Source of the DNA: Agelaius tricolor
Taxonomy: Eukaryota; Chordata; Aves; Passeriformes; Icteridae
Direction: 5' to 3'
Assembly (NCBI GenBank): GCA_023055355.1
Contig: JALJCS010000036.1
Location: 124,001-188,000 of the forward strand
Length of the DNA: 64,000 bases
Below the pieces are notes generated by a model, which worked only from the letters and a program-made list of their open reading frames with translations, was not told where the DNA came from and did not search any database. Positions 1 through 13,635 of the stretch are shown piece after piece; the stretch's first letter is position 1, and each line of letters opens with the position of its first letter. The translations under genes and the position numbers were made by a program.

Positions 1-1920
1 GCCATGAAAAAAGACTTCAGGGAGCAAATGAGCAGTTGAGGAAACACCAGGTCTGCTGGCCCCAGTCTCCAGAAAGCACAGTATCATTACACCAAGCCCA
101 CTTCCCTGGAAATTACCACTGTTCTTGGCATTTGATGAGAGAAAGAGCCCAAGACCGACCAGGTCAGCTTCTAACAGTGAGTAAATCCAAGCAGAAGATG
201 CTGTTAATCTCCACAGTACAAAGACAACTGAAGTTTTACTTCCCTTCCACTCTATCACATTATTTTTAGCAACTCTTGAACCAGACTAGCTGGAGTGAAC
301 TGGTGGTGGGCAAGAGAATCACTGGTTTCATCTGAGCCCTAGAAATGCTTGATAGAGTCAAAGTTACAGAAGTGAAAAATAATGAAGATAATAGTCTGTA
401 TCTTGAGCGTGATCTTTGTCTGCCAATGTCCATTTCTTCTCTGAAAATCAGAAAATTCCACTTTATAGATGAGGGTGAACAACTGAGCCCAGCCAGCTAA
501 CAGCAGGTGGGAATGAGAGCAAGGCAGCAGCGGGATGTGGAAAGCCTCCTCACAGCCAGTGCTGGGAACAGCACCCACGACAGAGCCGGAGCAACACCGA
601 CCCCACACAGCGCTCGGGAAGCGGGGCTGCTCCGAGGGCTTACACAGTTGTGTTTTCTCCAGCCTGTTACTGAGATACTTCACAATGGAGAGAGAAAACA
701 AGCAGCGAGATGATTGCCAAGCCCTTCTGCCCCCGAAACTGCTGCAGCTGCCCCAAAAGACGGGTGACATCAATCACAGAGAGGCAACTCTTGGTGGCTT
801 TGGTCCCGGCTCACTCTCAGTGCTGACTCCTGCCCCATGCAGGTGAACATTCCCACTGTCCAAGTGCTTTGCAAAGGTAGTATCCCTGAATCCACGCCAG
901 CCAGAGGCTGTCCCTTAGAACAGCAGCTTGGAGCCTGTCTGAAGACCAGAGAACGTGTTGCACAGTGACCGCATGTGAAATCAGTAAGAGAATGGAAGGA
1001 AATGGAGTTATTTCTCTAGTTTCTCTCCCCAGCTGGGCGCAGGTTACACAAGTTCCACATTCCACTCCTCCCAGCTCCTCCTGCAGTTTCACCTGCAGTG
1101 CTGGCCTGCTGCAGCCCCACGGCTCCCCGGTCTCCCCTGCCCTGCATTACTCACCAAAAGCACCTGGATTTACCGGTCTCGAGAAGTGCGGCTGCCCCAT
1201 GGGATTCTGTTCAGACCGCTCTCCGGGAAGAGGTGGGAGGAGAACAGAGGAAAAGTCTACGCTGAGAACACTTCACCCTTTAAATGGTAAATCCACACTC
1301 CGGATGGGGAAGGAGGCTGGCCAGGGAGGCACCCCCAGCTCTCAGGCCACGGTGTCCGACGGTCCGGCACAGCTCCTGCTCGCCCTGTGCCCCATGGCTG
1401 GGCACTTGATTCTCATAAATAAGTGTCCGTGCCAGCTCCCTTCACGCAGGAATGCCTGTCATTCCAGAGCAGAGCTGGCTAGGGCGAAGCTCAGGAAGGG
1501 GAGGAGACAGGCAGCCAGGATCCAGCCACTGAGCTGCACAATCCAAATTACCAACACCCCTCGCTCCTTCCTCGCATCCAGTTCAGCAAGAAGAGAGGAA
1601 AGCTGGGAGCGAGGAGAAGGAGAGCAGAGTGTTCTTCTCAGGGATGGGCTTGGAGAATCCATGCACAGCAACACACCAAGGGGTCTCACCTCACAAAATG
1701 GGATGAAGGAATTCCCAGCCTACCTGTGCCAGCTAAACACAAACTAAGGCAGTCAGGGATGAGACAGCCATTCTCTAAGTGCTGTGGGAGCTGCATTACC
1801 CCCGAGCAAAGGGAATTTCAATGACAGCCTGAGCTGATATGCATCTAGCCAAATATAAAAATACAATTTCATGCAATTCCCCTCTCCACTAAAGTTACCA
1901 GGAAGCATGTCTTCTCGTGT

Positions 1921-1960
1921 AATTTAAATTTAACAATGGAAAATTTAAATTTAACAAGGA
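1921..1960. repeat. Short AT-rich tandem duplication
   Basis: A unit of about 20 bases (AATTTAAATTTAACAATGGA) is followed directly by a near-identical second copy with one extra base and one change. It looks like simple slippage and no function is suggested. Confidence 0.7.
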
Positions 1961-4900
1961 AAGTAAAAGTTTAGTTTCTATTCATGTGTCACAACTTGAT
2001 GGTTAAGGTAACAAACATCCCCCTCAGCCATCTGCCTCACAATAAAAGATCTCCAAAGTTTAAATATGTCCATTTGGATGCCTTCATTTATCATTATAAT
2101 TTGGGCTAGGACTTCTGTGAACCTACAGCTTGTTTACCCTATACACCCTATAACAGAGAAGCAGGAAAATCTTTATTTATTCATTTAAAGTAGGGCTGTG
2201 GTGCTTGAGAAGCAAAGAGATACAAATCTGTGTTTCAAATTGCAGCTGGCTCTGGCCTTAAGCATCATTCAGGAGTACCAGCCACTCTCTCCTCTTTTAG
2301 GGGAGAAAGCAAAACCCCACCAGAAAACAGCTGACGACATTCACAAAGCACCACAAATCCAAAAGTAACACCAGCATCATTATTTTCAAGGGAACTCATG
2401 GCCAGAAAAACCCATCAGTCCATCCTTCAGCTCCACATCTGAAAGGAAAGGTGCAAATTCTGTCCCAGAAACCAAAACATCAAAAAATGTTCCTGCCTCA
2501 GCTGCAGCCTGAGGTCAGAGCATGAGAGCAGCTCCTAAGAAACCCTCTGCTTTCAGAGGGCTTTGTTTCACCACTGGGGAAAAACACAGGACAAAGCAAC
2601 CTGCCCTTGTCCCACTGGACATCCAGGATAAAGGAAAACCAACACTTCAAGCAAGGAAGAGTAATAAAAGGCAAAAATTCCCATAATAATGAGAAAGACC
2701 GTCTGACTTTGCTGCACAGCAACCAGAAGAAACCAGAGCAACTGTTTTACTCCTCAGGGACAGGTGATGACTTTCTTAAGATGAAAAAGTTGGAATGGCA
2801 AAAAGCTTTCTAAAGGAGAGCAAAATGGGAAACAGCTGATTGTGCCTTCAGCATTTTCTTTTAAAATACAGTAACGAAGAAACACCAGTTACATGAAAAT
2901 TTTATGTGATTTAAGGAGAGGCAGATGGCTGAAATAAAAAAAAAAACCAGGCAGCAAACACTCAAACATGGAGTACATGAACTTCTTCTGAAGTTTCATT
3001 TCCTCTCCATCCAGCCCAGCTTCCCATTAAACCCCTGGCATTTCCATGTTAATAATCTGTTTATATACATTGTAAAAGGAACTCTTCTGTATTGTTTCAT
3101 TTTAAAATCTAATGAAAGCCATGAGCCCAATATTAGCTCCTCTAATAAAGGCAGCGCTGCTCACATTTCGGTTCACACCGACGTGAAATGCTACATTCAC
3201 CCAGGGTGACTCAGACATTTGTGTTCCATGATTCAGCCACAGGAACATTAAAAAGGACTCCAGCATTATCCCATCCCTGCCGATGGAGCTGTTTAAAACC
3301 AGTGATACTGGGCGTTTTCCTTCAGAGCTCATCAGCAGAGAGTCAGGAGGAGCTACAGGGCCTTTAGGGCTCTTCCACTGTGGGAGATGCACCCACTAAA
3401 ATCCTTCAGCCCTCTAATCAGTTTGGTTTCACCACAGTTTTTGTCTTCAGCTTTGGAAGAAGAAAATGAAAAAATCTTACAAGATCACATAACAGCTGTG
3501 TCTGCCCAGAGAGATGAACCCTTCTGAGCAGCGCAGCCATCACCAAGGGCAGCAGAGCAGGGAGTCACTCTGAACAAACGGGCACAACGCGACGCTCTTC
3601 CTTTCCCCTTACATGGAATGAAAGGCCAGTGTGGAAGTGGAAAATGGGTTATTTATAAGGCAGCTGGCATCACATTGTTTGCGTCCTGCAGGCTTTGATG
3701 GCTCTGATGAGACAAACGGGAGGCTGGGCTGCTCCTACACCACATGACTTCCTTCATGCTTCCTGTGACATTTCCAAGAGGGAAACTCCTATTTCCCAGA
3801 GCATTCCAGTTAGTCAGCATGGTGCTCCACCTCAGACAGCGAAGGGCAGCAGGTCCAGCACGTCAGGGGCTTGGTGCCACCACCCCGTGCTGGGAAGGTG
3901 AGCATGCCGTGTCCCACAGCAGCCCAGCTGCTGACCACAGCTGGATGGAGCACAGCTGGATGGCTGTGCCAAGGAGCTGACTGGCAGCCCCACCTCTGGG
4001 AAGGTGAGGCCGTGCTCCTGGAGAGCCCTGTGCTCACGGCAGGTGGCTGGAGCACAAGGAATGGGCTCAAAACGTTGTAACTAAACTGGGCTGTGAGCCC
4101 AGAGGAGCTTAAGGCAAAAATACCCTCCAGCCTCGTTTTCTGGGGAAATACAACTTCCATTGGAAGTAAGCTTTAGCCAGTACTGGAAAAGCCTCACCGT
4201 CTCCTCACCGCTCCCTGCAATTACAACACAGGCCAAGTATTTTCTTGTTTACTAGTGAAGGAATGCTGAGGAATGTCATCTTGACAAAATTAAAGATTCA
4301 GTCACATCTTGGCTAACTTGACTAACCCTAATTTGATCACTATGGTGATTCATGGCTTTGCCATCTCAAGGCAAGGGAAACTCCAAAGCTGATGAACAAC
4401 TTTTTGGAGCACCTTGTAGCAGCATTAAAAGAAAGTCTGGTCAGAAGCCAAAGGAAGCACACATATAGGATACATTCCAGCAAAGCATCAGGCATTAGCA
4501 AAGCATCAGCGTGTTCCCAACAGGGAAGCATTAAGAGGCAGGATACCCATCTGCCACTTCCAGCTACATTATTAGGAACGCATTAGGCAAAAACACGGAG
4601 AAGAAAATTACATTAATTATCGCATTGTTTAGAGAAGAAACAGGAATGGCATTTAGCTTAACTCTTGTTTAACCCTCTCCTGCAGCAAAAACTCAAGATA
4701 CTCAGAGAAAAATGTATAAACTGACATCACCTGAGGCCCCCCATTTCAAAACACGGGGATGAAGAAAATCAAAATATATTCCCCTCCTTCCGAAGCATTG
4801 CCCAGCACGAGGTTTTAGAGCTGGCCCAGCACAGCACACAGTGCTCTTCCCAAGAGAGTGGCTGCTGCTGTACAGTCACATCCATCACAAACAGCCTTAC

Positions 4901-7900
4901 AGGACAAACCCAACTCTTAAGACTTTACAGCTCTGTGCAGACATTATCCAACATAAACATGTCCTCCAGCAGAGTAAGTACATCTATGCCACTTATAAAA
5001 CCCATGGGACAAACTCTGTTTTGCATAACATTGCAAGTTAACAACAAAAGCTAACAGCAAAAATATCAGTAAATATGAAACCTCTAAATTCAAATTAAGT
5101 TGCAATTAACCCTAAGAGGTAGGAGTATATTTAACTTTAAGTCAGTCTTCAGTGTACAGGTCAAAGTCCACAGACTCATGATCCCAAATTTCTCTTCCTA
5201 CCTCTAATCCTTCAAGATGTCAAACTTCAGCTGCAAGCCTGTCTGCTCACACAGTAACTGGAAAGAAAGGCAGCAAGATTCCTCTGTAAAAGTTGTTTCC
5301 TCTTTTAAACGTTTCGCAAAAATCTCAGTAAATGGATTTGCTCTTCATACCCAAAGCTGAAACTGCAGCAAACACCTTTGCTCTGCCAACCCGACGGGCT
5401 TGCAGCAGCCCCACTGCACCAATAATCCAAATTATCCTTCAACACCTCCAGCTTTCCAGTCTGAAGTTACATTTTTTCCAAATTACTGCACAAGCCAGGC
5501 AGTGCCAGGGCATCCTACCAGCCCTCATCCGCCTGGCTCTGCTCAGGGAAGCTTACAAAAGCGCCTTGGTTTAGTTTTTGGGGAACACCCAATTTTCTGC
5601 ACCTGCTCTGCTTTAATTATTGACTAGGCGAGGAGCTCCTGATTAAAATGCAAGGCAAGTCTGGCACACAACCTCAGCTTCTGATCATCGCCCGCAGATA
5701 CAGTTGGAACAGAAACCCAAATTCCCTGCACAGCTCAGGAATTAAAAGAAAGGGTGGATCAGTTTCACTTGGGGCACTTAAATTCAGCAAGGAAAATACT
5801 TTTTGTACCCTTGCAACTGAAAACTCTCACAACATTTGAAATTTTAAACCACAGCTTTAGGTTCACACACAGAGAGAAGGTTTAAAAGCTTCCTTTCAAT
5901 TGTACTGTGTTTTTACAAGTCATTTCTGCCAGAGTAAACCTAACAGGTAATTACAGGTCTGACCTCCTTCTATTGCACAAATATGCCTTTGGAAACAACG
6001 TGGATAAATATTTGCCCAATACAAGAAGACAACTCCAAGAGGAACCATTCCAGTTTATCAACTCTGTGATTCATGTTGATACAAGCTCTATTCTCTATTT
6101 AAGGAACAAGATAACGCTTAGGAAGTGCATCTGCCCAAATTATGTTTCATAGATCTGCCATGGGCCACCCTAAACAGTGGCACTGCCAGACCTCAGGTCA
6201 CACCCAGACAAGAGCCATCAGCAAGACAGGGAGTGAACTTCCACTGCAGATACTGACCCTTGCTCAACCACCAAGGTATCTCTGAGCAGCAGCCAGGCTG
6301 AGGACAGAAACATGAGTAAAACACTGCTGCTAATGTGAATAAAGCAGTGCTGGGGCTGTGCTGTGTAACATCCCGTTCTTCCCCTTTGGAACTGGGGAGA
6401 TAATTATGGAGGCCCAAAGGAGCTGAAAACAGAACGAGAGCACTCCCCCTGCCCCTTCAGCCTTATCCTGAAATCCCAATCCCAGATGCTCCTATTTTCT
6501 GCCAGTACTAAGAGAACTTGGGAAAACAAGGTGGTGGCAGCCACAGCCACCAAAAGCCATCCAGGAAGAAGGCACAAAAATCAGACAGGATGATTGTGTC
6601 CCAAACCATACAGACCTTGAGCCCCCCAAACCCAACGCTGTTTATGCATCACACTGGCTCACAGGAGTGCAGGGACAATGCCATGGGTATTGTTTACAGT
6701 GTCAAGGTCCTTTCATAGAATTAAAGGAAATGTCAAGAGATGAGATAACACCAACAGCTCTGAAGGTACAGAATCCTAACCTTATAGGAAGCTATTTCTC
6801 CCTGAGTTGCTTCTCTCTCTTGCAGGAACAATCCTTCACACATTCCCAGATTCCTCATTTCACATCATTCCCTAATCCTCTGTCTGTAGAGAACCAGCAG
6901 CAGAGTGGTACACAAAAATTATGGTGTATAAACAGATATTAAACTGTTTCTCTGTGCACTTTGGGTTTGAAATCAAGGATTTTCTCTTGTGCTGAATTCC
7001 CATCTCAAAAAGCTTGTGGAAGGTGCTGGCTCCTTTGCAGTGAGCATTATCCCCTGAGGTCCCTGGAATTACAGGCTACTGCAATGCCATCTGAACCTGT
7101 CACCTTATCAACAGCAGGGCTGGCTGGCCTCTGGGCACTTAAACTGGTCCAAAATCCCAGGTGTCCCCTTGGCTATACCAGCCCCCACATCCTCTAGGTG
7201 CCTTCTTTGAGACAGCCCAGACACTTTGTCATTAGCAACCCTGAGGGCTGTTTCTGCAGTAAATGAGCTCCTTGGATCTTCCAAAACAATTCTCACCTTC
7301 CTCAAGGGAACAGAAAAGAATAAAAATAAAACCTCACCAAAAAAATCTGCAGTTCTTAACAAGATCAGCCCTTAAAAAACAAAAAAAGAGAGAGAATCAA
7401 AGCTTGGAAACGAAAACCCGACTTATCCTTTAATAACAGAACTTTCCTGTATTTATGGAGATTTCTGGTTTGGCACAAAAACATCTGCTCATTTAGTGGG
7501 TGTTATAAGCATCACTTTATATTCTGGTGATGCTGAAATCAAGAGGCCTGGTTTAGTGGTAAATGAGCAGAGAAAAACATTTTCCATGACTTTGAAACCC
7601 AAATTCTAGTTCTCACTGGGGTGTAGGGCTTCACCTCTCCACTGTACGTGGCCATCTCCAGTCACTGTGTTCTGTGCTGCTGCTGCCACTGCTGGCAGTG
7701 ACAGTGCCCCTTGCCCTGGCAGTGACACCAACACCATTCCAGCTCGTTCAAACCCTGCACAGAAGGCAGGCCAGCACAGCCTGGAGGTCTGGGCCCAGCA
7801 GGAAAACAACCTGGCTGTAATGGCCACAGCCAGTGCCTGAACTATGGCTCTTCTGTCCTCCTTCCAGGGTCATTTTGGTTCCTGGTTTTCCTGACAATAG

Positions 7901-9364
7901 TTACCTTGCAATTTATCCCACTGCTTAAAACCAAGCTACAGATAATCCCTTTTAAGCACCCCACCCCACTTGTGTTTAGAACAATCACCACAGGCTATCA
8001 CAGGTGCAAAATGTGATTTTCAAGCCAGAACTAATTATTCTCTGCAAATATGATGGCCCAGAGTAGTCTCCATCACAGAATGACATCATCTCACTCAATG
8101 GCAGATCCTTGATGCCAGGAAGGTGTGACACAGGGAAGTCTCCTTTTAAACTTGTCCTTGTTCTTTAGTTCTTTTCCTAAACATCTGTTTAGGGATGGGC
8201 TTAAGGGATCCTTGCTGTGGAGGAGTGAATGGCTTCAGGAGGCACAAGGGTGTTCATTGTCAAACTCATTAAAAAAAAAAAATAACCCAGCACTGCTGCA
8301 ACACACTGCCTGATCAATACTTTATCCTGAGAAGGAACATAAGAAAAAGCCCTGAACAGGGCAAGGGTGCCAGACTGACACACATAATCCCATTAGAGTT
8401 ATCCAGAGCACTCCATTTGCTCAGTATCTGAGAGATAACAGGATTAACTTCATGTTCAACATAATTTCAGCCTAATAATTGCAGAATCACTCCTACACCC
8501 CTAATGTCATTGATTCAGCAGGGGATTCCCATCACCCCCCCACAAGTTCCAGCCTTGAAAGCCCCTTCATTAGCGTCAGCATCTTAAGTTAATTACTTGG
8601 AGAGATTTTCCTTTCCTCTCCCAAAGCAAAATGTAACTTAACCCCTGCAACCTACAATGCTTGGGCAGAACAAAGCCCTGCCTTCCCTGCAGGAAGGGAC
8701 CCTGTTTATTTTCCTAATCACCACTTCAGTTTCCAAGAGTTAATGTTAAGACCAAAGAGCCGGAGGGGAGAAGGGCAGGTTTTTTCATAATTTTGGTTGA
8801 ATTTCAACAAAAAACACATGACAAAGGCTGGTTATAGTCCTCTCAAAGATCAAGGTTCAGCCCCAGATCCCTGCCTAACTCTGCCTTCCTGGGGAGAGGG
8901 GGTTGATCAGCCAGCCAGGAGCACCACAGAGCCTCCAGGAGCATTTTCCTTGCCAAGCCATGACTTGCTGCTCACCTGGCCTGGAAACGAGTCCCTTAGA
9001 GCAGTGGGGCTGGGGGAGGAAAGGGAAAGCGCACAAAGCAAACAGCACAGAGAGCTGCTTCCAACCATACGGGGAACAGAGCACAGGAACCGGGATGTGT
9101 TTTTATAGGGGATTTTCTCATGGAGCACAGAACACTATTAAATTCTACCTTTCACGTGCAGTGGGAGGCTGTGCTATACCAATTAGGGCAGTGTTGCTAT
9201 GCTGGCACTGAGCCTAACACGGTGCCAAATCAGACCCCACTGCACTGCCTATGAAAGCCAGCGTCCACAGCCACTGCTTGGCTGCACCGTCACGGTTTGT
9301 CTCTTCTACCCCCCCAAAAAGGAGAGGGAGGGGGAAAATCTCCTACAGAAATTCAATTCACAAA

Positions 9365-9575
9365 ATTCTAGAATGGTTTGAGTTGAAAGGGATCTTCAAA
9401 TTTATCTCGTTCCACTCCCTGCCACAGTTCACTATCCCAGGGTGCTCCAAGCCCTGTTCAACCTGGCCTTGAACACCTGCAGGGATGGGGCAGCCACAGC
9501 TTCTCTGGACAGCCTGTGCCGGGGCCTGCCCTCCCTCACAGGGAAGGATTCCTGCCCAACACCGCGCCCACCCTG
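9365..9575 (-). mobile_element. CR1 LINE 3' fragment
   Basis: The left edge reads AGAATGGTTTGAGTTGAAAGG, the reverse complement of the CR1 3' terminus. It is followed by the usual CR1 tail phrases (CACTCCCTGCCACAG, CTCCAAGCCCTGTTCAACC, AGCCACAGCTTCTCTGG). The element is 5'-truncated, as most avian CR1 copies are. It runs directly into a very GC-rich tract at 9,620-9,700. Confidence 0.9.
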
Positions 9576-9678
9576 CCCTGGCAGCGGGACGCCGTTCCCC
9601 TGTCCCCTGTTCCCCTTCTCGAGCCCGTCCAGCCCGGCCCGGCCTGGCCCGGCCCGGCCCGGCCTAGCCCGGCCCCGC

Positions 9679-9695
9679 GCGCCCTCTGGCGGCCA
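9679..9695 (-). promoter_or_regulatory. CTCF-like binding motif in a GC-rich island
   Basis: On the minus strand the bases read TGGCCGCCAGAGGGCGC. This is a close match to the vertebrate CTCF core, of the form CCNCNAGNGGGCGC. It lies in a roughly 80-base tract of CCGGC-type repeats, inside an otherwise AT-richer probable intron. The match is seen in the sequence. Binding and any insulator or loop-anchor role are inferred. Confidence 0.55.
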
Positions 9696-11913
9696 CAGCG
9701 CAGCTCTGCCCGGAGCCTGCGGGGCATTTCCCGGACAAACGCATCACAACCCACACAGTGAATGAATCCCTTTGGAATCTTAACATCTCCGCTTCGCAGA
9801 GCGAGACAAACTCCGGCTGGGCTGAAGAGCCATGTTCTCCCTAAGCAAGTCATGGTTTTCCACTCATTCCACACAACTGCAAGGGCCCAACCTGTAAAAA
9901 AGCCACCTGGTATCTCTGGTTTCTTGTTTGTTTCAGGATACAAAAGACACCTTCAGCAGCCAGAGCCAGGGCTCCTTTCCAAGACAAAGGAGAGCCAGGC
10001 AGATAAAGTGGTGATGTCAGCAGTGACAACATCCAAATGTTCACACTGGGATTGCACCTCAGGACCAGCCTGAGGGCCTGGGAGTAGCTTTGTCCAGCCA
10101 ACAGCTCAGCTAATACTGGCAGGCACAGCTCACAAAGGCAGCAAGATAATGAGAACATTCGGTATTTTGTTTTTAAAAGACCAGGTTTACCACTCAACCT
10201 GGACACATTGCTCCTGTGTGAAGAAACAGTAATAACAAAAATCATATTTATACTAAACCTGCTTGGCCCTGGTTCCAGGCAGGCTCCTCTTCTATTTCCA
10301 AACCCAATAAAATCAGCTACTAAAATACCTGGACAGAATTTACAGGCAATGTTCCAGGAGCAAGGTGAATTTAAGGTCCAACAAGTTCAAAGGAAAACTA
10401 GAAACTCTGGGAACCTACTGCCCTGCTCCATGCCCTACTTACTGAGCCACAGGAACTCCACACTCACTGTTTCACAGCAAATCACCCTGAATTGCCCAGA
10501 GGATCGATTGCATGTCCGACAAGGTCTTATCTCTTCACACAAGGAATGAGATTGTTCAATTCTGTCATGAAGCATTTCAGCAAAGACATTTCTCACTCAA
10601 CATCAACCTTCCTATCTTGCTCCAACCAGCCTGGAGGCCGAGGCATCTCCATCCCAGCACATCCACAGCTGAGCCAGGAAACCACAAACCCAGCAGAATT
10701 AACCTCTGCTTTCCCCCAGCCAGAGATATGGGTACAAACTACAAGACCACTTAGCACACCACCTTCAAAAATCCCTAAAGATGGGGTGTCACAGCATAAT
10801 GAAGTCTCTGGCAGGTCAGCAAATAATCTCTGTAAAACATTTGGCTCGTAGCTCAGGAGGGAAACGCAGCAAGAGTTCAGAGACCTCCTCAACTTGTTCA
10901 GGGAGGAATTATTGGGTATTAATTTTCAGAAATGCCATGCTAACTAGATGAATGGCTGAGCTGAACCACTTGCAAATGCAGCCAGAAAAACAGCACCAAC
11001 ATGCCATCAAGTGCCCCAAGCACCCTGACAGCACTCAGTATATTAATTACACGAAGAACTGGAACAAATTTAAGAACAAAAGGCTGTCAGGATAATGTCT
11101 CAAAGTATTTTGCTAACCTGTCAAGTGCACTTGACTTATTTCCGGTAATGCTTTCAGGTAGGTAAGGAAATGCTCTGTGCTGCACCTTGTTTAAAAGACA
11201 AATGCTTTGCACTGAGATCAGTTCCAGACTCTGGTAACCTGCCTAAGGAACAGCAGGAATTTGCCTTTCTACCTGCTTGCAAGTTAGTGCACATCGAGGC
11301 AGGGTTGTGAGCAAATTTTAAGCTGCGTACCTGTTCTAGAATACCATGTATGGACAGCTCTGAAACTTCACTGCAGCTGCCTGGAGACCTGGCTTCCACT
11401 CGTCCTCAGGGATGAGCACGAATTAAAATCTGAAGACAACAGCAAATTTCATTTTTAAATTAGCCAGGGCAGTGAGCCAAGGAAGGCTCCCCCACCCACC
11501 CATGGCTGGTGGAGGCTGACAGCTCAAAAGGATTTACGCTTCCCTGTGCATTCCCAGTGGCCATTCCAAGCACACCAGCTCAAACAAGCGCCAGCCATGC
11601 AGCATTGTGAGTGCAGTTAATATCCAACCAGGGGAGGACAGCAATGCACACAAAGCACCAGGCTTGAAGGGAACAAAGGGCACCGACGTGGACTTCAGCT
11701 CAGCTCCATCTTACCTCAGCTCCGGGATCAACCCAGCAGTCCTGAGCCTAGCACTTGGAGAACAAATAGCCATAAACGCAGAGGAATTTCAAGGAAATTA
11801 TAAGAAAAGATCCATCTTTTTATTCTGTCCTTAATACAGGGCTCTTGGCTTCCAGCACTAAGGAGGTAAAGCTTCGTGACCAGCCATGGGGATTGTCTGT
11901 GCATGCAAAGATC

Positions 11914-11934
11914 CAGGACGGATCCTCCGTCCTG
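11914..11934. repeat. Perfect 9-bp inverted repeat with 3-nt loop
   Basis: The arms CAGGACGGA and TCCGTCCTG flank the loop TCC. The stem would be GC-rich and stable. It lies in presumed intron with no adjoining feature, and no known element of this form was recognised. Confidence 0.8.
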
Positions 11935-12239
11935 AACTGGCACTGCTCAATTGCTCAGAGGGAATGGGGAAGTAACTTCAGTAAAGTTGGCAAAATACAA
12001 ACAGAACATACAGCTTTTCACATCCCAGCACTCATCAAAACATGCACTCTGAGAAACCTCAAAAGGCTGCAGAACTGTGTCTCACTGATGTAGCCAAAAA
12101 ATGGGGTTCAACTGCCCGTGAAAAGGGACACAAAAGCTTTGTGATGGGAACAGAGGTGGCCGGTGACAGTCCCAGCCCTGGTGAATGAGGAGAGCTCACT
12201 GACCACAGAATGGCTGGGGATGGGAGCCATCCCACACCT

Positions 12240-12350
12240 TGAATATCTCTTGAATATCTTGTTCCAGCCCCTGGTGTGGCAGGGACACCTTCCCCTAGAC
12301 CAGGTTGCTGAGAACCCCATCCAACCTGGCCTTGATGTTGCTCAGAGCCA
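12240..12350 (-). mobile_element. Degraded CR1 3' fragment
   Basis: It contains CR1 tail phrases such as GGCAGGGACACCTTCCCCTAG, a CCAGGTTGCT segment and CCATCCAACCTGGCCTTGATG. The true 3' terminus at the left is badly decayed, so the edges are approximate. Confidence 0.6.
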
Positions 12351-13588
12351 TCCCAGTAACTGAAGCTCTAGAGACTGAGAAATGGCCCTGCTCTGCTGTG
12401 TCCCAGGGCTGAGGAGGAGCTGCCACCTCCACAGGCACGGCTCCAGCCTCAGCTGCCAGTACCACACTCACTTCACCCGCCACCCCCTCCATAAGTCAGC
12501 TTTTGGAATTAGCTTGCCACGAGCAAATCAGAAGGGAAAGCAATCACCACAGATTAAATGTGCACTTTACAGCCTGACAAAGAGGGAGCACAGCAGTTCT
12601 TGCCACCAGGACTACAAGCACATTTATGCAGGAGTTCTTGGCTTGCAGATGATCCAACCAGGCCACTGGGCCCAACACACCAGCTCTGTATGAAGCCAAA
12701 AACTGGCCTTCATCTGCCTCACCGAGCATACTGCCCTGCTGACAAGTACAACCATTCCCAAAGCTTTCAGGATGGCATCACTGACTGCACAGAATAACCT
12801 GGAAATATTATTTACGAGTTAGAACCACCAACTGCAGTGTCACAGGCCAGAAGATGTGAGGCCAATATGCTGTGTGGATACTGGTTTCCCATGGTGCAGG
12901 CAAGAGCTTTCACACACACCTCATGTCAATGGCAGGGAAAAAATGGGAATTTAACTCCTTTTTTGTAGCCATTTTAGGCAAACAGATGGAAGAGCTCTTC
13001 AAGGCAATCTCTAAGCAAAAAATCTGTGAGTTTTAGTTACAACCATATCCTTGCATCAGTTAAACCTACCAGCAATGAATTTGATTGCTTCAGGGCAAGC
13101 ACTACACACTGCCTAAAGCAAGAGATTTAAATTTTAATTAAAAAAAAAAAATCCTGTATCTTCTGCAACACAGAGCAGCCTAAAGGAATAAATACAGAAC
13201 AACAGGAACAACCAGAAGCTGATCCTCCTTTATGCCTTGCCATGTGCCTTGTTCAAACCAGCTAATTGCTTCTGGTCTCTTCCTTATTAAGAAAGGGGAT
13301 GTTACCTGTTTTCAAGAACTCAGGATAGCCAAGAGACCAGTATTCCAGGTTTCACAGATGGGAGATTCCAAAAAAGATCTTCCATATGTACAGAGCTTCA
13401 GTCAGATCTGGTCCACACCACAGTACAAATGCAGCTGATGCATCTGCCAAACTACATTATTTCCTAATCACCTTCTACACTTGAAATGAAGACACCAAGT
13501 TTAAAGTAATCAGGTTCTTTATGATGCGTAGCCAAGGAGGACAGGTCAGGTCCATAATCTGTGGTGAGATACCGAAGACTCTACTCAC

Positions 13589-13635
13589 CGGCATTCTCCT
13601 CCATTCCTCTCGTACACTAGTGTCCAGAGAAATTC
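13589..13635 (-). CDS. Candidate first coding exon of a leftward gene (PHACTR4?)
   Basis: On the minus strand a pyrimidine-rich acceptor (TTTCCTGTTTTTGTAG) precedes 47 bases, followed by an excellent donor (GTGAGTAG). The exon holds ATGGAGGAGAATGCCG, a start with G at -3 and G at +4, encoding Met-Glu-Glu-Asn-Ala and ending in phase 1. It lies 17.3 kb downstream of the CpG-island promoter at 31 kb, on the same strand. PHACTR4 lies beyond SESN2 in mammals, and its known protein begins Met-Glu-Asp, so a short first coding exon would fit. The defining PHACTR exons, with the KPWKWRKKK segment, are not in the window. The assignment is therefore inference. MED18 or a non-coding exon are alternatives. 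Confidence 0.4.

Larger units (their letters stand above)
1..13588. other. Gene-free stretch, probably intron of a leftward gene
   Basis: No open frame here resembles a known protein, and none joins to another through plausible splice sites. The stretch is moderately AT-rich with scattered old CR1 fragments, a short AT-rich duplication, a CTCF-like site and a small hairpin, each listed separately. If the exon candidate at 13,589-13,635 is real, this is the intron following it on the minus strand. The next coding exon would then lie left of the window. That reading is inference. Confidence 0.5.
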
